From NCBI GenBank assembly GCA_947475445.1, contig CANJLC010000009.1, forward strand, positions 1 through 64,000: a stretch of 64,000 nucleotides of DNA, given 5' to 3'. The notes under the pieces are model-generated. The model ran no database searches. It was not told the DNA's origin and saw nothing but the letters and a program-made list of their open reading frames with translations. The translations under genes and the position numbers were made by a program. The DNA comes from Alphaproteobacteria bacterium (GTDB lineage: Bacteria > Pseudomonadota > Alphaproteobacteria > Micropepsales > Micropepsaceae). Shown here piece by piece: positions 52,909 through 64,000 of the stretch. Position 1 is the stretch's first letter. Each line of letters opens with the position of its first letter.

Positions 52909-53765
52909 TGAACGTCATGCGCCATACCATCGCCCGCGAAATTTCCATCTCCGGCATCGCCCTGCATGCTGGCGTCACCGTGACCATGACCCTGTCGCCT
53001 GCGCCGGCCGGGCAGGGCGTGATGTTTGTGCGCGGCGATCTGGGGGCCACGCAGATACCGGCACGGTACGATCTTGTCGGCGAAACCCGCCTGGGCACGG
53101 TGATCCAGAAGGATGGCGCCAGTGTCGGGGTGATCGAGCATCTGATGGCGGCGGTGGCCGGCGCGGCGCTTGATGATCTCACTGTCACGCTGGATGGGCC
53201 CGAGCCGCCCATCTTGGATGGCGACGCGCTGTCCTATCTCACCCTTATCCAAAAGGCGGGCCTGAAAAGCCAGGGCGTGCCGCGACATGCCATCGAGATT
53301 TTGAAGCCGGTATCGGTAACGCAGAAAGACGCCACGGCCAGCCTCAGTCCCGCATCCGGCACGGTTTACGAATTCGAAATCGAATTCGCCGCCGCCGCCA
53401 TCGGGCGCCAGTCCTTTGCGCTGGATTTCTCGCCGGAAAGTTTCGCGCAAGCAATTGCCCCGGCCCGCACCTTCGGGTTCGTGAAGGAACTGGAAGGGCT
53501 GCGCGCCATGAACCTGGCCCATGGCGCCACGCTGGAAAACACCTTGGCACTGGACGATAGCGGTGTGGTGAATAAGGGCCTGATGCGCTTTCCCGACGAA
53601 TTTGTCCGCCACAAGATCCTGGACGCCATCGGCGACATGGCGCTGGCGGGGGCGCCGATCCTGGGCCGGTTCCGGGGCCTCCGCTCCGGCCATGCCACCA
53701 ACAACGCCCTTTTGCGGGCTTTATTCGCCGATTCCAGCGCCTTCCGCCTGGTCCCTCTTTCCTGA
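52908..53765 (+). CDS. lpxC: UDP-3-O-acyl-N-acetylglucosamine deacetylase
   Basis: A 285-residue zinc enzyme and the committed step of lipid A synthesis. Zinc ligands H78 (EHLMAA), H235 and D239 (DEFVRHKILDAIGD) and general acid H262 (SGHATNN) are all present; E77 would be the base. ARTFGF is also diagnostic. Length is slightly short against 300. The start overlaps the acetyltransferase stop (TAATG); a second ATG three codons on is an alternative. AGAAG precedes it. Confidence 0.95.
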   Translation: MNVMRHTIAREISISGIALHAGVTVTMTLSPAPAGQGVMFVRGDLGATQIPARYDLVGETRLGTVIQKDGASVGVIEHLMAAVAGAALDDLTVTLDGPEPPILDGDALSYLTLIQKAGLKSQGVPRHAIEILKPVSVTQKDATASLSPASGTVYEFEIEFAAAAIGRQSFALDFSPESFAQAIAPARTFGFVKELEGLRAMNLAHGATLENTLALDDSGVVNKGLMRFPDEFVRHKILDAIGDMALAGAPILGRFRGLRSGHATNNALLRALFADSSAFRLVPLS

Positions 53766-53778
53766 TATAAGCCCCTCA

Positions 53779-53850
53779 ATGCGCATGGACGCCCTGCCCG
53801 AGAAATGGCATAAGGGCTTGTTCCGCATAAGAAAAATGGAAGAACTGTAA
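53779..53850 (+). CDS. Possible 23-codon upstream ORF coupled to bamD
   Basis: ATG at 53779 opens a 23-codon frame (MRMDALPEKWHKGLFRIRK...) whose TAA overlaps the bamD ATG as TAATG, the junction form used by true genes in this region. No Shine-Dalgarno precedes it, but TATAAG lies 7 bases before the ATG, as in other apparently leaderless genes here. A short frame like this can occur by chance. If real, it would couple translation of bamD to a leader peptide. Confidence 0.25.
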   Translation: MRMDALPEKWHKGLFRIRKMEEL

Positions 53851-54704
53851 TGCGTTTGCCGGGTGCAAAATTCCGCGCTGTCCTCGCTGTTTCGGCCGTC
53901 AGCCTCTTGCTGTGCGGTTGCAGCCTGTTTGAAAGCGATACCGCGGCCAACAATCTGAACAAGGACGCTGAGCAATATAACGAGCGGCCGATCGACCAGA
54001 TCTATGCCGCCGCCTGGCGCGAGATCAACCGCGGCAACTGGGAAGTGGCCGCCGCCCAGTTCAACGAAGTGGACCGCCAGCATCCTTATTCGGTGTGGGC
54101 CCGCCGGGCGCAGTTGATGAGCGCCTTCAGTTCCTACCAGGCCAACAAATATGACGATGTCGTCACCACCGCCGACCAGTATATTTCCCTGCATCCGGGC
54201 AGCCGCGAAGTCGCCTATGCCTTCTATTTGAAGGCCATCGCGCTGTATGAGCAGATCGTCGATGTGGGCCGCGACCAGTCCAAGACGCTGGGCGCGCTGG
54301 TGGCGCTGCAGGACGTGGTGCAGCGTTTCCCCGACACTGAATATGCCCGCGACGCCAGCCTCAAGATCGACCTGACGCGCGACCATCTCGCCGGCAAAGA
54401 GATGGAAGTGGGGCGCTATTACCTCACGCGCGGCAACTATATCGGCGCCATCAACCGCTTCCGCACCGTGGTGGACCAGTACCAGACCACCCCCCAGATC
54501 GCCGAGGCGCTGGAGCGGCTGACCGAGTCCTATTATTCCCTGGGCCTGGACAGCGAGGCCCAGACCGCCGCCGCCGTGCTGGGCGCCAACTATCCCGGTA
54601 CCGTCTGGTACCAGGACTCCTACAACATCCTCAGGGGCCGGAACCTGACCCCCCAGGCCGACCAGCAAAGCTGGATCTACAAAGCCTTCCACAAAATGCT
54701 TTGA
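53850..54704 (+). CDS. bamD: Outer-membrane assembly lipoprotein BamD
   Basis: A 284-residue lipoprotein (ComL/YfiO family). The signal ends in LLLCGC with C24 as the lipidated residue. Five TPR-like repeats follow: YAAAWREINRGNWEVAAAQFNEVDRQHPYSVWARRAQLM, the AFYLKAIALYEQIVDV stretch and YYLTRGNYIGAINRFRTVVDQY are clear. BamD is the essential partner of BamA in inserting beta-barrel proteins. GGAAGA precedes the ATG, which overlaps the stop of a possible upstream ORF. Confidence 0.93.
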   Translation: MRLPGAKFRAVLAVSAVSLLLCGCSLFESDTAANNLNKDAEQYNERPIDQIYAAAWREINRGNWEVAAAQFNEVDRQHPYSVWARRAQLMSAFSSYQANKYDDVVTTADQYISLHPGSREVAYAFYLKAIALYEQIVDVGRDQSKTLGALVALQDVVQRFPDTEYARDASLKIDLTRDHLAGKEMEVGRYYLTRGNYIGAINRFRTVVDQYQTTPQIAEALERLTESYYSLGLDSEAQTAAAVLGANYPGTVWYQDSYNILRGRNLTPQADQQSWIYKAFHKML

Positions 54705-54860
54705 TTCGGGCCGGGCACGGGTCTTTTCGCCCCTGGCGTTGTCGCGCGTGCTCATGTGCTTGCGCACACTCCGCGCGCCGCTCCTGGCCAGGAACGAAAA
54801 TCCCTCGCGCCCAGCCCGAATCGCCCCTTGTTTGATTTTGGCTGGATTTGGGGTAGTTTT

Positions 54861-54875
54861 GTTCCCTATTTGTAC
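54861..54875. promoter_or_regulatory. LexA (SOS) box candidate before recN
   Basis: GTTC-N7-GTAC, one base from the alphaproteobacterial LexA consensus GTTC-N7-GTTC, lies 20 bp before the recN start and just after a possible promoter (TTGATT, 16 bp, TAGTTT). RecN is an SOS gene in many bacteria. Confidence 0.6.
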
Positions 54876-54895
54876 CAGACTGCTTCGAGGGCCCG

Positions 54896-56572
54896 ATGCT
54901 CGCCGCACTGACCGTCCGTGACATTGTCCTGATCGAACAGGCGGCGCTGGAATTCGCGCCGGGCCTCAACGTGCTGACCGGGGAAACCGGGGCGGGCAAG
55001 TCCATCCTGCTCGACTCCCTGGGTCTGGCCATCGGCGCCCGCGGCCGGGCAGGGGTCCGGCCCGGCGCCGCGCAAGGCTCGGCCGTGGCGGTGTTCGATC
55101 CGCCCGCCAAACATCCCTCGCGCGCCCTTCTGAATGAACAGGCCCTGACCTCGGACGGCGAAATCGTCCTGCGCCGCAGCCTGGCTGCCGACGGCAAATC
55201 CCGCGCCTTCGTCAATGACGAGGCGGTAGGCGTGGGCCTGCTGAAAGAACTGGGCGGGATGCTGCTGGAAATCCATGGCCAGAGCGATGACCGCGGCTTG
55301 TTCGATGTCGCCACCCATCGCGGGCTTCTCGACTCCTTTGGCGGTCTGGAAGCCGACGCCCGCAACGTGGCGTCGCTTTATTCGGCTTATGATGCGGCGC
55401 GCCTTGCGCTTGCGGCCCTCCAGGCGCGCGCCGACGAGGCGCAGCGCAATGCCGATTTCGTCCGCGCCGCCGCCGGTGAACTGTCCGATTTCGCCGCCGA
55501 GGCAGGCGAGGAAGAGAGACTGGCTGGCGAGCGCGCCCTGATGATGAATGCCTCGCGCATCGCCGAAGACCTGTCCTCGGCCAGCGCTGCCCTGTCGGGC
55601 GAGCGCGGCGCAGAGGCCGGCCTGGCGTCTGCCCTGAAAAAACTCTCCCGCCTGCAGCCCGAAGCGCGCAAGCGCATTGCAGCTGCGGAAACCGCGCTGG
55701 AACAGGCTTTCGCCCAGACCGAGGAAGCGCGGCGCGAACTGGACGCGCTGCTCGCCAGTCTGGATACCGATACCGCCGCGCTGGAAAGGAAAGAAGAACG
55801 CCTGTTCGCCCTGCGCGCGCTGGCGCGCAAATATGCCTGCACCCCTGATGCGCTGCCCAGCGTCACCGCTGATTTCATTGCCCAGCGCGAGGCGCTGGAT
55901 GGCAGCGGCGCGGGCATGAAGGGCGCGCAGGCTGCGGTTGCCGCCACCCGCGCCGCTTTCGTTGCCGGGGCCAAGAAATTGACGGCCGCCCGCGCCGCGG
56001 CGGCGACGAAGCTGGAAGCCGCCGTGGCGGCGGAGCTGGAGCCCCTCAAGCTGGGCCATGCCAAGTTCCGTGTCGCCCTGACCCCCGACGCGGATGGCGG
56101 GGCTTACGGGCTTGAGAAAATCGCCTTTGAAGTCGCCACCGTGGAAGGCGCGGCCTTCGGATCATTGGCCAAGATCGCCTCGGGCGGCGAGCTGGCGCGA
56201 TTCTCCCTGGCGCTGAAAGTGGCGCTGGCGGCGGTGTCTCCTCCGGCCGCCCTGGTATTCGACGAAGTGGACCGGGGCGTGGGCGGCGCGGTGGCTGATG
56301 CGGTGGGCCTCAGGCTCCAGCGCCTGGCGCAAACCACCCAGGTATTGCTGGTCACCCATTCGCCCCAGGTTGCGGCCCGCGCGGCCCGGCATTTCCGCAT
56401 TTCCCGCATCGGCGACAAGACCCGCATTGTCATGCTGGACGGCGAGGCGCGGCTGGAAGAGATCGCCCGCATGCTGTCGGGCGCCAGCGTCACCGACGAG
56501 GCCCGCGCCGCCGCCAAAAGGCTGGTGGCGGAAGCCGTGCTGCCCGCAGTCAAGACGCGCAAACGGGCCTAG
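54896..56572 (+). CDS. recN: DNA repair protein RecN
   Basis: A 558-residue SMC-like ATPase that acts early in double-strand-break repair. Walker A GETGAGKS at 29-36. A long coiled-coil region (about 155-370) is rich in Ala, Glu and Arg. The signature ASGGELARFSLALKVAL (about 427) and Walker B LVFDEVDRGVGG follow, then VTHSPQVAARA. Length is normal. CGAGGG precedes the ATG. The gene has its own promoter region of 191 bp after bamD, with a LexA-like box. Confidence 0.95.
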   Translation: MLAALTVRDIVLIEQAALEFAPGLNVLTGETGAGKSILLDSLGLAIGARGRAGVRPGAAQGSAVAVFDPPAKHPSRALLNEQALTSDGEIVLRRSLAADGKSRAFVNDEAVGVGLLKELGGMLLEIHGQSDDRGLFDVATHRGLLDSFGGLEADARNVASLYSAYDAARLALAALQARADEAQRNADFVRAAAGELSDFAAEAGEEERLAGERALMMNASRIAEDLSSASAALSGERGAEAGLASALKKLSRLQPEARKRIAAAETALEQAFAQTEEARRELDALLASLDTDTAALERKEERLFALRALARKYACTPDALPSVTADFIAQREALDGSGAGMKGAQAAVAATRAAFVAGAKKLTAARAAAATKLEAAVAAELEPLKLGHAKFRVALTPDADGGAYGLEKIAFEVATVEGAAFGSLAKIASGGELARFSLALKVALAAVSPPAALVFDEVDRGVGGAVADAVGLRLQRLAQTTQVLLVTHSPQVAARAARHFRISRIGDKTRIVMLDGEARLEEIARMLSGASVTDEARAAAKRLVAEAVLPAVKTRKRA

Positions 56573-56583
56573 TTCTGGTATAA

Positions 56584-59008
<2,425 letters not shown>

Positions 59009-59012
<4 letters not shown>

Positions 59013-60829
59013 ATCGCCCGCGTGACCCGCTCCAGCCATGCGCGCGCGTCCTCATCCACCAGATGATGCAGGCTTTCGCGCACCCGCGCATGGTAGGTGT
59101 TGAGCCAGGCGCGTTCGCTTTCGCTCAGCAAGCCGGGCTCGACCAGGTTGCGGTCAATCGGCACCAGGGTAATGGTCTCCAGCGCCATCATCGGACGCTC
59201 GCCGCCGGCCACGTGCAGAAAATCCGTCACCACCACCAGATTTTCGATGCGGATGCCATATTCGCCGGTCTTGTAGAAGCCCGGTTCGTTGGAGCAGATC
59301 ATGCCCGGCAGCAGCGGCTGGTTCACCGGCCGCTTGGAGATGTTTTGCGGGCCCTCATGCACCGAAAGGTATGAGCCGACGCCATGGCCGGTGCCATGGT
59401 CATAATCCAGCCCCGCTTCCCACAAGGGCCGGCGCGCGAAACTGTCCAGCTGCGTGCCGATGGTGCCTTCGGGAAAGCGCGCCGTGGCCAGCGCGATATG
59501 ACCCTTTAAAACGCGGGTGAAGCGATCCTTCATTTCCGCCGTTGGCGTGCCCACCATCACGGTGCGGGTGATGTCGGTGGTGCCGTCGGGATATTGCGCC
59601 CCGGAATCGATCAGGAACATCTCGTTCGCGCCGATGGTGCGGTTGCTGGAATGGGTGACGCGGTAATGCACGATGGCGCCGTTGCTGCCGGCGCCGGAAA
59701 TGGAATCAAAACTGAGGTCGGACAGGCAGCCGGTCGCCCGGCGAAACCCTTCCAGCGCTTCGGCTGCTGCGATTTCGGTCAGTGCGCCGCCCGCGGCCGC
59801 CTTCTCGAACCAGCACAGGAAACGCACCATCGCCGCGCCGTCGCGGATATGGGCCTTGCGCATGCCTTCAATCTCAAGCGGGTTCTTGCAGGCCTTGGGC
59901 AATTGGCAGGGATCAGCCTGGTGCTTGATGGTGGCGCCAGCGCGGTGCAGCCGGTCCAATATGGCCGTCGCGGCCGTGGCGGGATCGGCGATGACGCGCT
60001 TGCCCTTGAGGCCGTCCAGCGCGCCTGCGAACTTGCCTGGTGCATGCAACCGCACGCCGCTGCCGAAATGGGCCAGCAATTCGGGGCTGCGTTTTTTCTC
60101 GTCGAGGAACAGATCGACTGTCGCGTCACTGTTCAGGATGGCAAAGCCCAGCGCGAAAGGGGTGTGCGGCACGTCTTGCCCACGCATGTTCAGCAGCCAG
60201 CAGACCGAATCCGCCAGGGTCAGCACGGCGGCATCGGCGCCGGATTGCGCAATGCGCTCCGCCAACCTTGCGCGCTTGGATTCGCTGGTTTCGCCCGCCA
60301 GATTGAACGGATGCGTCACGGCGGGCCGGGCAGGCGGGGCGGGCTGGTCCTTCCACACCGCATCAATGGGATTGCTGTCGCAAGGGACCAGGGTGCCGCC
60401 GGCGCGCTCCGCCGCATGGCGCAGGCCCGCCACGGCATTGGCGGTGGACAGCCAAGGGTCGTAACCCAGCCTGGCGTCTTTGGGGAGGTTTGCGGGCAAC
60501 CAGCCTTGCGGCCCTTCGCCAACCAGGTCGCGCGGCTCGAACAATTTTGTGTCGGTCTGCTTGGCGACCTGCAGCGTGTAGCGGCCATCGGTGAACACCA
60601 CCGCCTTGTCCATCAGCACGATGGCGGAGCCGGCCGAGCCGGTGAAGGCGGTCAGCCAGGCCAGGCGCTCGGCATGGGCCGGCAGATATTCGCTGCCCTG
60701 CTCATCGCTATGGGGAACCAGGAACCCGTCCAGCCCGCGGCCCTTCAGTTCCGCGCGCAGGGCCGCCAGCCGTGGCGCACACTGGGCCGCGTCACTGAGA
60801 TCATCATAGCTCTGGAATGGCTTATCCAT
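59009..60829 (-). CDS. pepP: Xaa-Pro aminopeptidase (M24B), long form
   Basis: A 606-residue metallopeptidase that removes N-terminal residues before proline. Two creatinase-like N-terminal domains (about 20-315) precede the M24 catalytic domain. Metal ligands lie in IDSGAQYPDGTTDITRTV (two Asp), HGTGHGVGSYLSVHEGP (His), EPGFYKTGEYGIRIEN (two Glu). The length matches the long eukaryote-type XPNPEP1-like class rather than E. coli PepP (441). It follows prmA by 9 bp on the same strand, so the two form an operon. Presumably cytosolic, with no signal peptide. Confidence 0.92.
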
Positions 60830-60838
60830 GGGGACAGC

Positions 60839-61693
60839 CTAGCGTTTTGGTTTCTCCAAAACCAGCGCGCTCCAGGGGCCGTCGCGCCAGACACCCACAA
60901 AACGCAGGCGATGGTAAAAGGACAGGATCATTTTTTCCTGGTTGGTCAATAGGCCCGACAGCACCAGCATGGCGCCGGGGGCCAGGGCCGCCACGATCTG
61001 CGGCGCCAGCCGCGTCAGCGGCCCGGCCAGGATGTTGGCGATGATCAAATCATAGGGCGCGGAGGCCCCCAGCACGGGATTGGTCAAGCCATCGGCCACC
61101 ACGGCGCGCACCTTGTCGCCCACGCCGTTGCCCTGCGCATTTTCATCCGTCACCTCGATGGCGACAGGATCGATGTCGGAGGCCAGCACGCGCCGTTTCC
61201 ACAGCTTGACGGCGCCGATGGCGAGAAGCCCGGTGCCGCAGCCCAGATCCAGCACATTGGTGAAGGTTCGCCGCTTGGCCAGATCACTCAGCACCGCCAG
61301 GCACAAGGCGGTGGTTTCATGATGCCCGGTGCCGAAGGCAAGCCCGGCCTCGATCCGCATGGGGATGACGCCATGCGGCACCTGGCCCGCGTCATGCGCG
61401 CCATAGACAAAGAAGCGTCCCGCCCGCACCGGCGGCAGGCCCTCCTGGGACAGCTTGATCCAGTCCTGGTCGGGCAGGGGGGCAACATCCACGGGCTGGC
61501 CCGCAATCTTGGACAGCCAGGCCGCATCCGGTTCTTCCGTATACAGAGCTTCTACCACGGCGCCGGGACCGAAGGGTTCTTCCACGATCAGCACGGCCTG
61601 GGGATCGCTGGCCAGCTCCAGCAGCGACGCCATGTCGGATGCTTCAAGCTTGGGCAGCGCGACGGACGCTTTCCACAGGGGCGGCATGGGCAT
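60839..61693 (-). CDS. prmA: Ribosomal protein L11 methyltransferase
   Basis: A 284-residue SAM-dependent enzyme that methylates ribosomal protein L11. The N-terminal L11-binding domain is less conserved. The catalytic domain has GLAFGTGHHETTALCL, VLDLGCGTGLLAIGAVKLW (SAM loop), ASDIDPVAIEVTDENA and the NxxA-type IIANILAGPL. Length is near the E. coli enzyme (293). A second ATG two codons on is an alternative start. It heads a two-gene unit with pepP and diverges from a secreted cupin gene. Confidence 0.93.
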   Translation of the reverse strand: MPMPPLWKASVALPKLEASDMASLLELASDPQAVLIVEEPFGPGAVVEALYTEEPDAAWLSKIAGQPVDVAPLPDQDWIKLSQEGLPPVRAGRFFVYGAHDAGQVPHGVIPMRIEAGLAFGTGHHETTALCLAVLSDLAKRRTFTNVLDLGCGTGLLAIGAVKLWKRRVLASDIDPVAIEVTDENAQGNGVGDKVRAVVADGLTNPVLGASAPYDLIIANILAGPLTRLAPQIVAALAPGAMLVLSGLLTNQEKMILSFYHRLRFVGVWRDGPWSALVLEKPKR

Positions 61694-61779
61694 AGGATCA
61701 GGTCCAGGGTTGGTCCGGCGATATGCCGTGCCGCCCGGGGCCGGTCAACCGGCGCTCCCGTAATTCAGAGGAAACCGAC

Positions 61780-62268
61780 ATGAAGCTGCATACCCTTCTG
61801 CTGGCCGCCGCGCTGGCGCTGCCCACCGCCGCCTTTGCGCAAATGGCGCCCGCCGCCGCCCCGGACATGAAGATCTATGCCACTTCGGCCGAGGTCCAGG
61901 CTCTGATCGCAAAGGCCAAGGCCATGCCGGCCAAGCCGCTGATCATACAGCCCATCCTGTCCCTGGCGCCCTACAGCGCCTCCTTGGAATATCGCGTCGG
62001 CGAAGCCGCGCCCGCCTCGGTCCATGATACCAATGCCGAACTGATGTATGTGCTGGAAGGCTCAGGCACCCTGGTGGATGGCGGCACGCTGATCGACGCC
62101 AAGGCCAGCAACGGCAATTCCTCTGGCAGCGGCGTCAAGGATGGCACCTCCCATCCCTTGGCCAAGGGCGATTTCGCCATGGTGCCGCAAGGCGTGGCGC
62201 ATCAGCTGGTCCCGGCTGCCGGGCAGGCCCTGATCCTGATGACCTTCAAGGCCCCGCGCGGGAAATAA
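61780..62268 (+). CDS. Secreted cupin-domain protein
   Basis: A 162-residue protein with a Sec signal (MKLHTLLLAAALALPTAAFAQ). The mature part is a single cupin: VHDTNAELMYVLEGSGTLVDGGTL carries motif 1 in a reduced form (one His, then Glu), and GDFAMVPQGVAHQLVPA is motif 2 with its His. The fold binds a metal and may act as an isomerase, dioxygenase or binding protein; no substrate can be assigned. AGAGGAAACC precedes the ATG. The frame stays open to 61723, but the ATG at 61780 gives the signal. Confidence 0.75.
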   Translation: MKLHTLLLAAALALPTAAFAQMAPAAAPDMKIYATSAEVQALIAKAKAMPAKPLIIQPILSLAPYSASLEYRVGEAAPASVHDTNAELMYVLEGSGTLVDGGTLIDAKASNGNSSGSGVKDGTSHPLAKGDFAMVPQGVAHQLVPAAGQALILMTFKAPRGK

Positions 62269-62282
62269 CAGAGCGGAAATAA

Positions 62283-64000
62283 TCAGGCGCGCGACACGAA
62301 CTGGTCGATGACGCGTTTTTCGCCCGCCTTGTCGAACTCCACCGTCAGCTTGTTGCCTTCGACAAAGCTGATTTTTCCATAGCCGAATTTCTGGTGGAAA
62401 ACGCGCTCGCCACGCGCATATTGCGAAGCGCCGGGGTCGGAGGTCTGCACCGTCCAGGCCTGGGCCTCGATCATGGGCGGGCGGGTGCGCACCCCGCCGG
62501 CCGCGGCGCGGTTGGCCTGGGCGCGTTTCCAGCCCGGCAAGTCATAGGAGCTGGCGAAAGACGCCGCCCCCGCATTGTCGCGAAAACCTGTGGCGCCGCC
62601 GTAAAAGCCTTCATCCATCACCGCGTCGACATGCTCCTCGGGAATTTCCTTGAGGAACCGCGAGGGCAAGGCGCTTTGCCAGCTGCCATGCACCCGGCGG
62701 TTGGCGGCGAAGGACAGGCGGATGCGCTGGCGCGCCCGTGTCAGGCCGACATAGGCCAGGCGGCGTTCTTCTTCGAGGCCCGCCAGGCCGTTTTCATCCA
62801 TGGTGCGCTGGGACGGAAACAGTCCTTCTTCCCAGCCGGGCAGGAAGACAGTGTTGAACTCAAGTCCCTTTGCGGCATGCAGCGTCATCAGGTTTATGCG
62901 GTCGCCGCTTTCATCCTGGGCGATTTCCATCACCAGCGACACATGTTCCAGGAAGGCGGAAAGCGATTCAAAGCTTTCCATGGAGCGGACAAATTCCTTG
63001 AGGTTGTCCAGCCGCCCCGGTGCTTCCGCCGACTTGTCGGCTTTCAGCATGTCGGTATAGCCGCACTCATCCAGCACCATTTCCGCCAGCTCGGTATGCG
63101 GCAACACTTTCGATGTCTCGCTCCAGCGGGCGAAATTGGCGGAGAGTTCGGCCAGCGCTTTCCTCGCCTTGGGCGGCAATTCGTCGGTGTCGGAAATTTC
63201 CCGCGCCGCCGCCAGCAGCGGTATCTGACGGGCGCGGGCGAAAGCGTGCAGCGACGCCACGCTGGCGTCGCCAATGCCGCGCTTGGGCTTGTTGACGATG
63301 CGTTCAAACGCCAAATCGTCATCGCCCTGCGCAATCAGGCGCAGATAGGCCATGGCGTCGCGCACTTCGGCGCGCTCGTAAAAACGCGGGCCGCCAATCA
63401 CGCGATAGGGCAGGCCCAGCGAAATAAAGCGGTCTTCGAATTCTCGCATCTGGAAGGACGCGCGCACCAATATCGCCATCTGGCTGAAGGGATGGCCCTG
63501 GCGGTGCAGGTCCTCCGCGTCGGCAGCGATGTTGCGGGCTTCTTCTTCGGCGTCCCACACGCCCTGGACGCGGATTTTCTCGCCCGGTTCGCCTTCCGTC
63601 CACAGCGTCTTGCCCAGCCGGCCCTTGTTGGCGGTGATCAGGCCCGACGCCGCGCCCAGTATTATGGGCGTGGAGCGGTAATTGCGTTCCAGCCTGATGA
63701 CCTTGGCGCCCGGGAAATCGCGCTCGAAGCGCAGGATGTTTTCCACTTCCGCGCCGCGCCAGCCATAGATGCTCTGGTCGTCGTCGCCCACCACGCAGAC
63801 ATTGCCGCTTTGGGTCGCCAGCAATTTCAGCCACAGATACTGCACCACATTGGTGTCCTGATATTCATCCACCAGGATGTAGCGAAAGCGCTCGCGATAT
63901 TCGGCCAAGATGTCAGGCTGGGTTTTGAGGATATGCAGCGTCTCCAGCAGCAAATCGCCGAAATCCGCCGCGTTCAGCGTCTTCAGCCGGTCTTGGTACT
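62283..64000 (-). CDS. uvrD: DNA helicase II (UvrD/PcrA), 5' end beyond the window
   Basis: About 572 C-terminal residues of a superfamily 1A helicase for mismatch and excision repair; the frame runs on to the window edge (YQDRLKTLNAADFGDLLLETL). Motifs: II VDEYQDTN, III GDDDQSIYGWRGA, IV LERNYRS, V TLHAAKGLEFNTVFLPGWEEGLFPSQR, VI RLAYVGLTRARQRI. The C-terminal Tudor-like segment (FHQKFGYGKISFVEGNKLTVEFDKAGEKRVID) is present, which binds RNA polymerase in PcrA/UvrD. The Walker A part and start lie to the right. It converges on the cupin gene with a 14-bp gap. Confidence 0.95.
   Translation of the reverse strand, partial: YQDRLKTLNAADFGDLLLETLHILKTQPDILAEYRERFRYILVDEYQDTNVVQYLWLKLLATQSGNVCVVGDDDQSIYGWRGAEVENILRFERDFPGAKVIRLERNYRSTPIILGAASGLITANKGRLGKTLWTEGEPGEKIRVQGVWDAEEEARNIAADAEDLHRQGHPFSQMAILVRASFQMREFEDRFISLGLPYRVIGGPRFYERAEVRDAMAYLRLIAQGDDDLAFERIVNKPKRGIGDASVASLHAFARARQIPLLAAAREISDTDELPPKARKALAELSANFARWSETSKVLPHTELAEMVLDECGYTDMLKADKSAEAPGRLDNLKEFVRSMESFESLSAFLEHVSLVMEIAQDESGDRINLMTLHAAKGLEFNTVFLPGWEEGLFPSQRTMDENGLAGLEEERRLAYVGLTRARQRIRLSFAANRRVHGSWQSALPSRFLKEIPEEHVDAVMDEGFYGGATGFRDNAGAASFASSYDLPGWKRAQANRAAAGGVRTRPPMIEAQAWTVQTSDPGASQYARGERVFHQKFGYGKISFVEGNKLTVEFDKAGEKRVIDQFVSRA

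Noticed and set aside
61740-61753. GCCGGT-CA-ACCGGC inverted repeat between prmA and the cupin gene
   Set aside because: Short GC-only dyads are common at this base composition, and nothing links it to a regulator.

Overview
The window is high-GC, densely coded bacterial chromosome and looks alphaproteobacterial. The main reasons are the long mraZ-to-ftsZ division and cell wall (dcw) cluster continued by lpxC, bamD, recN and ligA, the GTTC-N7-GTTC-like LexA box before recN, the GANTC sites before ftsZ, and the families seen throughout. I cannot fix the order or genus. Most genes in a transcription unit overlap by ATGA or TAATG.

Left part (1-20.8 kb): an IS3-family element enters from the left edge and cuts off the 5' part of purU. 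Next come two tandem Tat-exported enolase-superfamily (ManD/RspA-like) proteins, a DctA-like transporter, pckA, and a run of exported enzymes: a two-domain VOC protein, a metallo-beta-lactamase-fold hydrolase and a penicillin acylase. A glycosyltransferase, two small secreted proteins and a lytic transglycosylase follow. A minus-strand set then reads egtB, egtD, an alpha/beta hydrolase that lacks its catalytic Ser and His, and a fadJ-type beta-oxidation enzyme. egtB carries a one-base frameshift near its start.

Middle part (20.8-34.4 kb): an outer-membrane beta-barrel candidate, ettA, and the mlaA/mlaC lipid-transport genes. An ArsR-methyltransferase regulator then heads a tightly overlapped metF-metH-TerB/DnaJ-amidase-phytanoyl dioxygenase unit, with a 22-bp dyad just upstream of the regulator. 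RNase P RNA (rnpB) and a small secreted protein come next. A 341-bp non-coding stretch holds three TCCCA repeats at 10-bp spacing, which is the MraZ operator arrangement.

Right part (34.4-64 kb): mraZ, rsmH, ftsL, ftsI, murE, murF, mraY, murD, ftsW, murG, murC, murB, ddl, ftsQ, ftsA and ftsZ encode the path from UDP-MurNAc to septal peptidoglycan and the Z ring. A REP-like repeat, a strong terminator and an acetyltransferase gene lie between ftsZ and lpxC. After bamD, recN and ligA come a small AT-rich membrane-protein gene, aminopeptidase P, prmA, a secreted cupin, and the 5'-truncated (at the window edge) uvrD helicase.

No complete novel system is evident. The most unusual items are the triad-less hydrolase beside the ergothioneine genes, the egtB frameshift, the IS-disrupted purU, the mosaic tandem enolase pair and several apparently leaderless genes.
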